From contig UAVY01000001.1 of assembly GCA_900446925.1 (NCBI GenBank), positions 558,001 to 622,000 of the forward strand: a stretch of 64,000 nucleotides of DNA, given 5' to 3'. Positions within the stretch are counted from its first letter, which is position 1; the number at the start of each line of letters is the position of its first letter. The notes under the pieces are model-generated. The model had not been told where the DNA came from. It saw only the letters and a program-made list of their open reading frames with translations, and ran no database searches. A program made the translations under genes and the position numbers. Source of the stretch: Citrobacter koseri. Lineage in GTDB: Bacteria > Pseudomonadota > Gammaproteobacteria > Enterobacterales > Enterobacteriaceae. Shown here piece by piece: positions 11,245-25,067 of this stretch.

Positions 11245-14200
11245 TTAGCCCACCGACGGCGTCGGATCGTCGCCTTTGATTTCGCGTTTAACTTCCGTCA
11301 CTTCGTCACCTTTCTCATTGCGCAGATGCACTTCAAGCTGATTAAAAGCGATGTCGATGTTATTTTCACGACACAAACGATCGATGGTCCGGTTCAGCTC
11401 ATCCACCGTATGGCTGCGATCGCGCAGTTCACGCACGTACAGACGCAGTTCATGATCGAGCGTACTGGCGCCAAACGTGGTAAAGAACACCGCAGGTTCT
11501 GGCTCACGCATCACTTTCGGGTGCTCCGTCGCCGCCTGCAACAGCACTTTTTTCACTTTGTCCAGATCCGAGCCATAGGCGACGCCAAGGCGGATCACCA
11601 GCCGGGTGGTGGTGTCGGACAGCGACCAGTTGATCAATCGTTCGGTCACGAAGGCTTTGTTCGGAATGATCACCTCTTTACGATCGAAGTCGGTAATGGT
11701 GGTCGCACGAATACGGATCTTGCTGACCGTCCCGGAGAAGGTGCCGATAGTCACCGTATCGCCAATGCGTACCGGGCGTTCAAACAGGATAATAATGCCA
11801 GAGACGAAGTTACCGAAAATCTCCTGCAAGCCGAAACCAAGACCAACCGATAACGCCGCCGCCAGCCACTGTAGTTTGTCCCACGATACGCCAAGCGATC
11901 CGAATACCGTCATCGCGCCAACAGCAATGATGATGTAGTTGAGGATCGTGGTGATCGCATACGAAGCCCCCCTGGCGCATTTTCAGTCTGGAAAGTACCA
12001 GAACTTCCAGCAGGCCAGGTAAGTTACGGATCAGCGCCCAGGCCACCATTGACACAATAATGGCAAACAGCAGGCTGCCCATCGTAACGTTTTTAACCAC
12101 CGCGGCGCCCGCTTCCGTGCCGTTGTAGTGCCAGAGCGTGATGCTGTCGAGATAGCTGAACACGGTGATCAGATCGGACCAAATCGCCCAGAACATCACC
12201 CCGAACAGGGCAATCATCAGCAGCATGGTGATGCGCAGCGTTTGCTGGTTAACCTGTTCCAGCGCAATGGTCGGTTCTTCCTGCGGCTCCGCGCCTTCCG
12301 CCCCCTCTTTCACCAGATTCTGACGACGCGCCAGCGCACGGCGCCAGGCAATACGACGCGCCGCGACGCTCAGGCCGCGTAACACGGTCTGATACAGCAG
12401 GTTCCAGATAATCACCAGATAGACGGTTTCAATCCAGCGCCCGGACAGGCGTAGCGTGGTATAGAAATAGCCCGTCGCGGTCAACACCATCAACGCGACG
12501 GGAATGATGGAGAGCACGGTAATCGTGATCAGACGTAAACCATGCGACTCCTTATCACGCCAGCTATCGCGGCACATTGGCCACACCAGCAAAGTAATAA
12601 GCAGAAGGTTGAGGAAAATCACCACCTGCCCCAGCACATCGTCCATCAGGTGCAGCGGAGAAAGTTCAGCGACCACCGACCAGAAATGCAGCGGCAGTAG
12701 CGCCAGACTGATGCGCACAATCTGACGGCGCCAGTGGCTGGTCAATTTCGCCGGCATGCCGAAGTGCCGAATGGCAACGCCCTCTTTCTCCAGCACCTTC
12801 CAGCACAGACCGAATATCAGCCAGAACAACGCCAGCTTTTTACTGAACGCCCATAACAGGTCGCTAATATTCAACTGCATGGTGAGGAGGATCAGCCCCA
12901 CCGCAAGGATTATCAGACAAACCGGCAAGGCGCGAATCAGATCGATGAAAATCGCTTTCGGCGTATTGAGCTGGCTGTCGTTACGCAATGATCCCACAGC
13001 AGCCGCCAGCTTCTCCTGGTACGCTTTAAGCCATTTCAGTCGCCAGCGAATCACCCCGGCGATCAGCAACAATGGCAACCCCGCGAGGAATGCGATGAAT
13101 ACCGCAGGCCAGGCCTTTTCCCAGTTCACCGTAATTTTCATCGACCTGAACTGATCTTTCAGCGTTTGCGGGAAGGCTTTAATCCAGTCCCAGTCCATCG
13201 GGCGGTTACTGTTAACCCAAAAGATTTGCTGAGTCAGGATCTCTTTAAGGTTTTTCGAGACGCTCATCAGCTGCTGTTGATTGATTTGCAGGTTAATGGC
13301 CATCATCAGCTGATTACCCAGTTGCTTATTCAACTGATCCAGCAATTCCCTGCGCATATCAACCACTTGCAGCAGCGCATCATGCACTTCGTCATTAACC
13401 TCGTCAGTGTGCCCTTCTTCCAGTTTGGCCCACAAAGGCATCGTTCTGGAACAAAGCGTCACGCTGCTGGTTAACTTCAAACTGCTCCAGACGCAAATCC
13501 GCAATCCGGTTGGTCATATCGACAAGTTCATCTGCCGACGGCAGCGTTTGCTGCTGCTGATACAAGATACGCGACAACAGCAAACTGCCTCTCAGCACCG
13601 CAATCTGCTCTTTGATATTGCGCTCTGATTGCAGCGCGCGATCAAGCCAGTTTTTGACTTTGATGTTCTGCTGCATGAGCGCGTTGCCGTTTTCGGTTGC
13701 CGTGATCAAGCGCTGGCTCAGTTGATGATTGACATCCAGCTCCTGCTTCACAAGAGGGTTAGCCTGAATACGCGCCGTTTCATCCGGCGAGATCGCCTCC
13801 TGCGCCGTCTTCTCGGTTAGCGTCAGACGTTTGCTGTTGACCGCTTCCTGCAAAAGCTGGAGCTGGTGTTCCAGTCGATTGGTGTTCGCCGTGACGTAAT
13901 CGCGTTGCTTTTGCAGGGTATCCTGCAAAACTGTATTGCCTTCCAGACTTTTGCGCTGCTGATCGATTTGCGCGTTAAGCAACGCCTGTTGCGCCTGTAG
14001 CAGAGTCTGTTGACTCGGGCGCAATGCGCCGTCCCCGACACTGGTGCCGTCCAATCGATTACGGATTTGCTGCATTTGCTGCGACGCGGTATACATCGCG
14101 TTTTGCACACGCTCAGGCTGCGTCTGGAGCGAAACCAGCTGACTATTGTAAGTCGCCAGATCGTTTTGCGAGTTCTGCAAATCGTCCAGCACCTGCGCAA

Positions 14201-14609
14201 CCCGAAGTTCCAACTGGCGCAGCGAAAGCGTGCTCAACGTTTTTCGCGTTTCGTCGTCATTATCCACATCGCTGAGGGCATTCAGCGCGTCCGTCGCCTG
14301 ACGCATTTTTTCCGGCGCCTGCGCGACTTTCTGGCGTAATTGCGTGGTCTCCTCTTTTACCCGATCGATTTTATCAAGCGTGGCGAGCGTATCGATGAGA
14401 TCCTGCTGGACCAGTTTATCCAGCGCCGAGAGGTCTTTCTGTTTACCCAGCGCATCCAGCTGGCTTTGCACGTCTGCTTTCGACGGCAGATCGCCATTCG
14501 TTTGCGCACGGGCAAACGCCGACGACTGACCGCACAGCAATAACACAAAGAAAATGATTGAGATAAAAACAAGATGCGATGAACGTTTATAGAGCTGCAA
14601 CATAGTCAT
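11245..14609 (-). CDS. mscK: Potassium-dependent mechanosensitive channel MscK (KefA), two frameshifts
   Basis: Large inner-membrane mechanosensitive channel. The start MTMLQLYKRSSHLVF leads into a signal sequence ending near AFARAQ, then about 430 residues of periplasmic coiled coil. A multi-helix membrane part follows, and finally an MscS-like pore and cytoplasmic domain (LQWLAAALSVGLGFGLQEI, FVSGIIILFERP). The frame breaks near 13435 (GTGGGCC for GTGGCC) and near 11965 (six G for five), both insertions. Repair gives 1120 residues, the E. coli length. The ATG at 14607-14609 is preferred over the upstream frame extension because it begins the known signal peptide. It is in the same direction as acrR, with 119 bases between. 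Confidence 0.92.
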
Positions 14610-14728
14610 GGGAGTGAAGGTTTCTGAACCGGAAGAATGACCGGAAATAGTCAAGCCGCAAGAATATCACGGCGGTGACGGACAGAATAGCGGAACGGAA
14701 AATGTCCAGGATAATTCCTGGAATGATA

Positions 14729-15383
14729 TCAGGGGCTTTCTAGGACAGGCGCCGCTCTCAGCGTCGGGCAAAGCAGATACATTTCCAACAAGATGGCGAC
14801 GTAATCTCGCGCTTCTTTTTTCAGATCAAAGGATTGCGGCGCAAAGAGCCAGTTTTCCATGATGCCGGAAATATAGCCGCGCATTAATATTGCCGCACGA
14901 CGCGTCATCAGGTTTCCCGGGAGCATTTTTGCTTTAATACAATGTGTTAGCGTTTGTTCAATGCGATCATAGCTTTCCACGCAGATGCTTCGCTGCGCCT
15001 GTTGCACTACCGCCATTTCACCCCACGAATTCGCATTTGTGGAATATAATTTCCATCAATAAACGTCGGCGCTCTTCCGTCACGGTTGCTTCAAGAAGAT
15101 GGACTAAAATTTCTCTTAATACTGATAGTGGATCGTCGGGGAATTTTGCCTGATACTCAATCTCAAGCTCACCAATATTGGATTCTGATAGCTCCCAGAT
15201 TTCACTGAATAAATCCGACTTGTTTTTGAAGTGCCAATAGATTGCACCGCGTGTGACGCCAGCGGCTTTTGCAATCTCCGCGAGCGAAGTGGATGATACC
15301 CCTTGTCGCGAGAACAAACGCAGAGCTACATCCAGGATGTGTTGCCGAGTTTCCTGTGCTTGTTGTTTGGTTTTTCGTGCCAT
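14729..15383 (-). CDS. acrR: TetR-family repressor AcrR (one frameshift)
   Basis: Local repressor of acrAB. The N-terminal helix-turn-helix ([20 protein letters not shown] then [12 protein letters not shown]) is at residues 25-60, followed by the ligand-binding domain. Near 15020 GGGG stands for GGG, giving a premature TGA after HKCEFVG. Removing one G restores [11 protein letters not shown] and 217 residues, the family length. AcrR frameshifts do occur in real resistant strains, but here the same error type is everywhere, so a genuine null allele cannot be inferred. Divergent from acrA, with the operator between. Confidence 0.92.
15365..15383 (-). promoter_or_regulatory. Marbox (MarA/SoxS/Rob/RamA site) overlapping acrR start
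   Basis: ATGGCACGAAAAACCAAAC fits the marbox consensus AYnGCACnnWnnRYYAAAY at every fixed position and coincides with the first codons of acrR. The same site activates acrAB in E. coli; in Salmonella RamA is the main user. Confidence 0.75.
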
Positions 15384-15411
15384 ATGTCGGTGAATTTACA
15401 GGCGTTAGATT

Positions 15412-15435
15412 TACATACATTTGTGGATGTATGTA
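15412..15435. promoter_or_regulatory. AcrR operator in the acrR-acrA intergenic region
   Basis: 24-base inverted repeat with arms TACATACAT and ATGTATGTA around TTGTGG. It differs by one base from the operator known in E. coli and lies between the divergent acrR and acrA starts, so AcrR can control both. Confidence 0.85.
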
Positions 15436-15524
15436 CCATAGCACGACGATAATATAAACGCAGCAATGGGTTTGTGGACTTTTGACCATTGATCAATTTG
15501 AAATCGGACACTCGAGGTTTACAT

Positions 15525-16719
15525 ATGAACAAAAACAGAGGGTTTACGCCTCTGGCGGTCGTTCTGATGCTCTCAGGCAGCTTAGCGCTAACAGGATGTG
15601 ACGACAAACAGGCCCAACAAGGTGGTCAGCAGATGCCAGAAGTTGGGGTTGTGACGCTCAAAACTGAACCTCTACAGATCACTACTGAACTCCCGGGTCG
15701 CACCAATGCATACCGTATTGCGGAAGTTCGTCCTCAGGTAAGCGGAATTATCCTGAAACGTAACTTTACGGAAGGCGGCGACATTGAAGCGGGGTGTGTC
15801 TCTCTATCAGATTGATCCTGCGACTTACCAGGCGGCTTACGAAAGCGCCAAAGGCGATCTCGCTAAAGCGCAGGCGGCTGCAAATATCGCTCAGTTAACG
15901 GTTAAACGTTATCAGAAACTGTTGGGTACGAAATACATCAGCCAACAAGACTACGATAGCGCGCTGGCAGATGCGCAACAGGCGAATGCGTCTGTTGTGG
16001 CGGCAAAAGCGGCCGTTGAAACCGCACGCATTAATCTGGCGTATACCAAAGTGACCTCCCCGATTAACGGCCGTATCGGTAAATCATCCGTAACGGAAGG
16101 CGCGCTGGTACAAAACGGCCAGGCTACCGCCCTCGCGACAGTACAGCAACTCGACCCGATCTATGTGGATGTAACGCAGTCAAGCAACGACTTCCTGCGC
16201 CTGAAACAGGAGCTGGCGAGCGGCAAACTGAAGCAAGAGAACGGCAAAGCGAAAGTCGAGCTGGTCACCAGCGACGGCATTACCTATCCGCAATCCGGTA
16301 CGCTTGAGTTTTCTGACGTCACCGTCGACCAAACCACCGGTTCTATTACGTTACGCGCAATCTTCCCTAACCCGGACCATACCTTACTGCCTGGTATGTT
16401 TGTTCGCGCACGTCTGGAAGAAGGCACCAATCCTGATGCATTGCTGGTTCCCCAGCAGGGCGTTACCCGTACGCCACGCGGTGATGCCAGTGCGTTGGTT
16501 GTCGGCGCCGATGACAAAGTGGAAACCCGTCAGATCGTCGCAAACCAAGCGATTGGCGATAAGTGGTTAGTCACTGATGGACTCAAATCGGGCGATCGCG
16601 TGATTGTTACCGGGCTGCAAAAAGTGCGTCCTGGCGCGCAGGTTAAAGCGCAGGAAGTCACCGCGGATAATGAACAGCAAGCCGCAAGCGCTAACCCGTC
16701 TGAACAGTCTAAGTCTTAA
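15525..16719 (+). CDS. acrA: Multidrug efflux periplasmic adaptor AcrA (one frameshift)
   Basis: Membrane-fusion lipoprotein linking AcrB to TolC. A lipoprotein signal ends LALTGC with Cys25 as lipid site. Lipoyl and beta-barrel domains follow (VSGIILKRNF near residues 70-80, VTSPINGRIGKSSVTEGALV). Near 15793 GGGG stands for GGG; removing one G joins EGGDIEAG to VSLYQIDPATYQA and gives 397 residues, equal to E. coli AcrA. The ATG at 15525 begins MNKNRGFTPLAVVL. acrB follows after 22 bases. Confidence 0.95.
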
Positions 16720-16724
16720 CTTAA

Positions 16725-19889
<3,165 letters not shown>

Positions 19890-19902
19890 TTCATCTCCTG
19901 TG

Positions 19903-19928
19903 AAAAGGCCGCGCAAGCGGCCTTTTTT
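19903..19928 (+). terminator. Rho-independent terminator of acrAB
   Basis: AAAAGGCCGC and GCGGCCTTTT arms around GCAA, ending in a T-run (six T at 19923-19928), 14 bases after the acrB stop. Confidence 0.9.
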
Positions 19929-20390
19929 CTGGATAAAAATCATAAAAAGCGCTTATTGTTAGTTTGTTTATTCACCGTAGAATAAATAAGACATATAATC
20001 CCCAGCGTGCTAAAGGCTATTCTTAGAGAGTCTGGTCATTTCTTATTTTTTCCGTTAATTAAGAAATCATTAAGATTATTCCTGGTATATCGTGAGTGTA
20101 ACAGCCTTCTTAACAATCGTTGTTAGCACAAATGACGATAACTCAATGATTGCAAAAACAATAAAAAGATCGCCTCATTTCAGGCATCATCTTTTACGGT
20201 TAAAATGTAAAATTGCGTTGGGGCAACATACTTTTACCTAATTGTAATTTTTCGTAATAGGACGATGAAATCTTTTTTAGAGTGGATTATAGTTAAAACA
20301 TCAGGAGAAGAGCGCAAGTTCCAGGTCAGTTAGTTGTATCCATCCCGAAAGGTGTTCGGTTAGTTCAAGCCACTAAGAAGGGGATGCGTT
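19929..20390. other. AT-rich intergenic region upstream of tomB-hha
   Basis: About 460 bases without a credible gene. It is AT-rich, as is usual for hha regulatory regions bound by H-NS/Hha. It contains a short palindrome TAACAATCGTTGTTA near 20111-20125. A start-proximal GAAGGGG precedes tomB. No promoter is placed with confidence. Confidence 0.6.
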
Positions 20391-20765
20391 ATGGATGAGT
20401 ACTCACCCAAAAGACATGATATCGCACAGCTTAAATTTCTCTGTGAAACCCTGTATCATGACTGTCTTGCAAACCTTGAAGAAAGCAACCACGGTTGGGT
20501 TAATGACCCTACTTCGGCAATCAATCTTCAGCTCAATGAACTGATAGAGCATATTGCAACCTTCGCACTTAATTATAAAATTAAGTATAATGAGGACAAT
20601 AAGCTGATTGCACAGATAGATGAATATCTGGATGACACCTTTATGTTGTTCAGCAGTTACGGCATTAATGCGCAGGATCTGCAAAAATGGCGAAAATCAG
20701 GAAACCGCCTGTTTCGCTGCTTCGTCAATGCCACCAGGGCGAATCCTGTTAGCTTGTCATGTTAA
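20391..20765 (+). CDS. tomB: Hha toxicity modulator TomB
   Basis: Antitoxin partner of Hha that attenuates Hha toxicity and affects biofilm formation. The 124-residue acidic product starts MDEYSPKRHDIAQLKFLCET and ends NPVSLSC, including the C-terminal cysteine conserved in TomB, whose oxidation is reported to inactivate Hha. The ATG at 20391 is preceded by AAGGGG at 20378-20383. hha follows after 27 bases, so the two form one operon. Intact. Confidence 0.95.
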   Translation: MDEYSPKRHDIAQLKFLCETLYHDCLANLEESNHGWVNDPTSAINLQLNELIEHIATFALNYKIKYNEDNKLIAQIDEYLDDTFMLFSSYGINAQDLQKWRKSGNRLFRCFVNATRANPVSLSC

Positions 20766-20792
20766 AAATTATTACAATCATAGGTAAGATTT

Positions 20793-21011
20793 ATGTCCGA
20801 TAAACCATTAACGAAAACAGATTATTTGATGCGTTTACGACGCTGCCAGACAATAGACACGCTGGAACGTGTAATAGAGAAAAATAAATATGAATTGTCT
20901 GACAATGAATTGGCTGTATTTTACTCAGCAGCAGATCACCGTCTTGCAGAATTGACGATGAATAAGCTCTACGACAAGATTCCCACCTCCGTGTGGAAAT
21001 TCATTCGCTAA
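20793..21011 (+). CDS. hha: Haemolysin expression-modulating protein Hha
   Basis: Small nucleoid-associated protein that partners H-NS in silencing horizontally acquired genes and pathogenicity islands. The 72-residue, charged, helical product [20 protein letters not shown] through [15 protein letters not shown] differs from E. coli Hha by about one residue. It is preceded by tomB, and together they behave as a toxin-antitoxin-like pair. RBS GGTAAG lies just upstream of the ATG. Intact. Confidence 0.97.
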   Translation: MSDKPLTKTDYLMRLRRCQTIDTLERVIEKNKYELSDNELAVFYSAADHRLAELTMNKLYDKIPTSVWKFIR

Positions 21012-21194
21012 TTTTTGCATAACGCTATGGAGAATACGTTCGTTCTGCCTGACCGAGGGTTTCCCTGTATTTACCGTTAATTCCTATTTTACGTCTCGTG
21101 ATTTAGATCACATCAAGGCAACGGGAACGTTCCCTTAAAAGGCGTTGCGCTTTACTGTACTGCGGCAGTTAATCCACAAACAGAAGAGTGCATA

Positions 21195-21747
21195 ATGAGC
21201 GAAGAAAAGCCAGAAGATGATTGCCGGTGAGTTATATTGCCCGGCCGATGAGACATTGCGCAACGACCGCCTGCGGGCGCGCCAGTTGCTTCATCGATAC
21301 AACCACTCCGCACCGGACGAGAAGAATGCGCGACAGGCTATTCTGAGCGACCTGCTAGGCCAGAGCGACGGTGCGTATATTGAGCCCTCCTTCCGCTGTG
21401 ATTACGGTTACAATATTTACCTCGGCAAAGCATTTTACGCTAACTTCGACTGTGTGATGCTGGATGTCTGCCCGATTCATATCGGCGACAATTGTATGCT
21501 CGCGCCTGGCGTGCATATCTATACGGCGACGCACCCGCTGGATGCCACAGAACGCAACAGCGGTAGGGAACTGGGTAAACCTGTAACCATTGGGAATAAT
21601 GTCTGGATCGGCGGTCGCGCCGTGATTAACCCTGGCGTCACCATTGGCGATAACGCCGTTATCGCATCAGGCGCCGTCGTGACCAAAAGCGTTCCGGCCA
21701 ACGTTGTGGTCGGTGGAAATCCCGCGCGAATCATTAAAACGCTGTAA
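21195..21747 (+). CDS. maa: Maltose O-acetyltransferase (one frameshift)
   Basis: Cytoplasmic acetyl-CoA-dependent sugar acetyltransferase with a left-handed beta-helix. After the start MSEEK the frame breaks at about 21210-21212, where CC stands for C; repair gives [19 protein letters not shown] and 183 residues, the family length. Hexapeptide repeats are clear in [20 protein letters not shown] and [20 protein letters not shown]; the catalytic His is in TATHPLD. A palindrome GGGAACGTTCCC sits about 70 bases upstream in the 183-base hha-maa gap. Confidence 0.93.
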
Positions 21748-21860
21748 AGCAAATTGTAACTGTTATGATAAATTGTGGTTAATCTGTTACTTTTTTCATG
21801 AAGTTCGCCCTTCTAAAATGGGCTGTTCCCTGAATGTTACAGAAATCACAAAGGCAAATG

Positions 21861-22330
21861 ATGACAGAAATACAGCGCCTGCTGACGAAACGATTGACGA
21901 TCTCAATGCTCGCGAGAAACGCGACAACAGACCGCGTTTCAGTATTAGTTTTATTCGCAAACATCCGGGGCTGTTTATTGGCATGTATATCGCCTGGTTT
22001 GCCACGCTGGCCGTCATGCTGCAATCAGACACGCTGGTGGATTCAGTGTGGCTGCTGGTCGTATTATTCGTCCTGTTGAATGGTTTTTTCTTTTTTGATG
22101 TCGCCCCGCGTTATCGCTACGAGGATATCGACGTGCTGGATTTCAGGGTTTGCTATAACGGAGAATGGTATAACACGCGCTTCGTTCCCCCTACGCTGAT
22201 CCACGCTATTCTTCAGTCACCGCATGTTGGCAGCGACCAGAAAGCACAATTACAGAAGATGATAACGCGTAAAGGCGAACTCTCTTTCTACGATGTTTTC
22301 ACGCTCACTCGCACAGAAACAAGCCACTAG
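21861..22330 (+). CDS. ylaC: Inner-membrane protein YlaC (one frameshift)
   Basis: Inner-membrane protein of unknown function. The start MTEIQRLL is followed after 8 codons by a lost G near 21885 (ACGAAACG for ACGGAAACG); repair yields [20 protein letters not shown] and 156 residues as in E. coli. Two membrane helices are visible ([17 protein letters not shown] and [18 protein letters not shown]), followed by a soluble C-terminal part, [20 protein letters not shown]. The second of two adjacent ATG codons (21858, 21861) is chosen by homology. Confidence 0.87.
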
Positions 22331-22353
22331 TTTTCTCACTGTTGCAGATGTAA

Positions 22354-22382
22354 AAAGTGCGTACCGTCCCTGGCACGCACTG
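22354..22382. terminator. Hairpin between ylaC and rpmJ2
   Basis: GTGCGTACC and GGCACGCAC arms pair around GTCCCT, with AAAAA before and TGTAG after. It lies between the converging ylaC and rpmJ2 stops and could end transcripts from either side. Confidence 0.5.
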
Positions 22383-22407
22383 TAGTCCCTGCAATGTTGG
22401 CAAATCA

Positions 22408-22548
22408 TTAACGTCTTTTTTTACGACCCTGCACCGCTTTAAAACGTGGATTGGATTTGCAGATCACATATAAACGCCCTTTGCGTTTAACTATCTGGCA
22501 GTCCGGGTGCCGCTGCTTTGCGCTACGCAATGAATTCAGTACCTGCAT
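22408..22548 (-). CDS. rpmJ2: Ribosomal protein L36, zinc-independent paralogue (type B)
   Basis: Alternative L36 (YkgO) that lacks the zinc-binding cysteine set of standard L36 and replaces it under zinc starvation. The 46-residue basic product is [20 protein letters not shown] to VQGRKKRR. The frame is open upstream, but the ATG at 22546-22548 gives the known length and is preceded by AGCGAGG inside the end of rpmE2. One base separates it from the rpmE2 stop, so the two are translationally coupled. Confidence 0.92.
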   Translation of the reverse strand: MQVLNSLRSAKQRHPDCQIVKRKGRLYVICKSNPRFKAVQGRKKRR

Positions 22549-22549
22549 C

Positions 22550-22810
22550 TTATCCTCGCTTAGCGCCAATAAAATTTCCGAAACGTTTCTGGAAACGTGC
22601 TGCGCTGCCTTCGTTATCAAAGGTTTTTTGTTTTCCGGTGTAATAAGGGTGTGATTTAGAAGACACCTCAATGGTGACATACGGATAGGTCACGCCCTCA
22701 AGCTCAATCTCACGCTCGGTTTTGATCGTTGACCCCACCTTAAAGTATTCATTCGCACTGGTATCGTGGAACACCACGGTGCGATAGGCAGGATGGATAT
22801 TCGGTTTCAT
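22550..22810 (-). CDS. rpmE2: Ribosomal protein L31, zinc-independent paralogue (type B)
   Basis: Alternative L31 (YkgM) without the CxxC zinc ribbon; it displaces zinc-containing L31 when zinc is short, releasing zinc for other uses. The 86-residue product [20 protein letters not shown] to [10 protein letters not shown] matches the family over its length and has no cysteine. First gene of the rpmE2-rpmJ2 operon, with a Zur-type palindrome just upstream. Confidence 0.93.
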   Translation of the reverse strand: MKPNIHPAYRTVVFHDTSANEYFKVGSTIKTEREIELEGVTYPYVTIEVSSKSHPYYTGKQKTFDNEGSAARFQKRFGNFIGAKRG

Positions 22811-22822
22811 GACAGCCTCAAT

Positions 22823-22842
22823 ATTATGTTATAACGTAACAA
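22823..22842. promoter_or_regulatory. Zur-type operator upstream of rpmE2
   Basis: The palindromic ATTATGTTATAACGTAACAA, read on the minus strand as TTGTTACGTTATAACATAAT, closely resembles the Zur box core GTTATAACATAAC. It lies 13-32 bases before the rpmE2 start. Zur repression of rpmE2-rpmJ2 is established in enterics. Confidence 0.78.
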
Positions 22843-23035
22843 TAAAATACGCCGCAAATTGCCGCTTTTCAACCCTCATGATGATGTGGTTATCCTTCAA
22901 CATTGTACGTTTTAAGTCGAAACAAGCCCTTATTGAGCCAGAAAGAGCAAAAGCAGTTAGAATAACGTGATTAAACGAAGGGCTTTTTTACGTTCAGATA
23001 TACTCGCCATATGCTGCATCAATAAGGATATCACC

Positions 23036-24593
23036 GTGACAACACGACATTTGGTCAGCCTGGTCACAGGGGTGCTCATTCTGTCTGTCCTTGCCCCTGT
23101 GGGATTAAGCCTCTGGCTCGCTCATCGCCAGGTTGAAAAAGAAATTTATTGAGGAACTTAACGTCTATTCATCACGCGTAGCCTTACGCGCTGACAAAGT
23201 TGCCTCCCAGAGCAAACTGGCGTTAGGCCAGCTAAACGCCTTTCGCGGTACGCCTTGTAGTAATGCGCATTTACTGACAATGCGCCGAATATCTTACAGT
23301 CTGCGCTACATTCAGGAAGTGCTATACCTCGACCAAAAATATGCCTGTTTGCTCATCGCTGGAGCAAAAAAGCGCCCCCTTCGTTTTCCCCAAACCGGAA
23401 AAGATCACCCAGGACGGCTACCGCATATGGCTTTACCTCGCAAAGTGATTTAGGGCTCAAGCGCTTTATGGTCGCTGTGGGTAAAGGACACTATGTGGTC
23501 ATGATGGACCCCGCCTTCCTTCATTGATGTGATCCCATTTAGTTCATGGCATATTGATGCCGCTATTATTGGCGAAGCAAATAACATCGTGGCCGCCAGT
23601 AGCAATCGGCTCGATCCCGACATTATTCGACAATTGCAGCAGTCGCCCGGTCAATACCGGGAAGATCGCAACAGTGTCTACACAATTCAGCGCTCTCCTG
23701 AAATGAACATCGCCATCGTGACCTGGGCCTCCACGCTACCGCTACAAAAGAACTGGTATCGCCAGGCTTTTATCTGGCTACCGCTGGGGATGATGGCGAG
23801 CCTGCTGGCGGCGGCGTTTATTCTGCGCATTCTTCGCCGCTTACAATCACCACACCACCGTTTACTGGACGCCATCCATAACCGTGATATTAAGGTGCAT
23901 TATCAGCCGATTATTTCGCTGAGTAGCGGGAAGATAGCAGGCGCGGAAGCGCTGGCTCGCTGGCCGCAAACCGACGGCAGCTACCTTTCGCCAGAAATAT
24001 TTATTCCCCTCCGCAGAACAAACGGGGCTTTCCCGAACCGCTCACCCACCTGATTTTAGAGACCGTTTTTGAGGAGATGGGAACATGGCTGCGACAACAC
24101 CCTGAGCAGCACATTTCTATCAATATTGAGGCAACGACCCTTGCGTCGGAGAAACTTCCGGTACATCTCAGCCAGTTGCTTAACCGGAGTCAGATTTCAC
24201 CGTCGCAAATCGCGCTGGAGCTGACCGAGCGTGAGTTTGCCGATCCCAAAACCAAGCGCGCCAGTCATTGCCAGATACCGCAAAGCCGGTCACGCGATTT
24301 ATCTTGATGACTTTGGCACCGGCTATTCCAGTCTTTGCTACTTACAGAATCTGGACGTGGATATTCTGAAAATCGACAAGTCCTTTGTTGATGCGCTGGC
24401 CTACAAAAATGTGACGCCGCATATTATTGAAATGGCGAAAACGCTGAAGCTGAAAATGGTGGCGGAAGGTATTGAAACGACGCATCAGGAGGACTGGTTA
24501 CGCCAGCACGGCGTGCAGTATGGTCAGGGATGGCTTTACAGCAAAGCGCTGCCCGCCGCAGAATTTATTTTGTGGGCGGAAAAACGGATTTAG
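23036..24593 (+). CDS. pdeB: Cyclic-di-GMP phosphodiesterase PdeB (YlaB), seven frameshifts
   Basis: CSS-motif plus EAL-domain protein that hydrolyses cyclic di-GMP. The GTG at 23036 starts VTTRHLVSLVTGVLILSVLAPVGLSLWL, a membrane helix. A periplasmic sensor follows, including PVCSSLE (CSS motif, after repair), then a second helix near 23770-23830 and the EAL domain. In the EAL domain, AGAEALARW carries the EAL signature and LDDFGTGYSSL, KIDKSFV and VAEGIET hold metal and catalytic residues. Single-base insertions near 23144, 23335, 23443, 23516, 24014, 24034 and 24252 break the frame. Removing all seven gives 516 residues, exactly E. coli PdeB, so the gene is probably intact in the organism. 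Confidence 0.88.
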
Positions 24594-24632
24594 AATGGGG
24601 ACGGCTGGCGGCACGCCGCACAGCCTGTCGCT

Positions 24633-24988
24633 TCAGTCATCCAGAATGGGAGAGAATCCGCCGTAAATCATGCGCTTGCCATCAAAAGGCATGGCATCGC
24701 CAAACTCTTTCATTCGTGGGTCTGACATCATTTTCTGATTCGCCGCGTCGCGAACCTCTTTCGAAGGGTATTCAATCCAGCTAAACACCACCTCTTCGTG
24801 ATCTTCCGCTTTCACCGCCATGCGAAAGTCGGTCAATTTGCCGTCCGGCACATCATCAGCCCAACACTCAACGACGCGTAACGCCCCAAACTCTTTAAAG
24901 AGAGGAGCCGCTTTTTGCCGCCATTTCCCGATACGCCTCCTTGTTTTCAGCAGGTACGGCAACACACAAAACCATCAACATACTTCAT
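24633..24988 (-). CDS. ybaA: DUF1428 protein YbaA (two frameshifts)
   Basis: Small cytoplasmic protein of the DUF1428 (dimeric alpha-beta barrel-like) family, function unknown. The start MKYVDGFV at 24988 is broken by an extra base near 24966 and an extra A near 24918; removing both gives VVAVPAENKEAYREMAAKAAPLFKEFGALRVVECW and 117 residues, the E. coli length. The C-terminal part, from WIEYPSKEVRDAANQKMMSDPR to GGFSPILDD, is clean. It converges on pdeB. Confidence 0.88.
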
Positions 24989-25067
24989 GAGAAAAACCTC
25001 CGAAGCGTACTGCGCGGCAAGCCAATTCTGGCCGCGTCAGTCGTTGTTAAGTCTAGTCGCCATCGCG

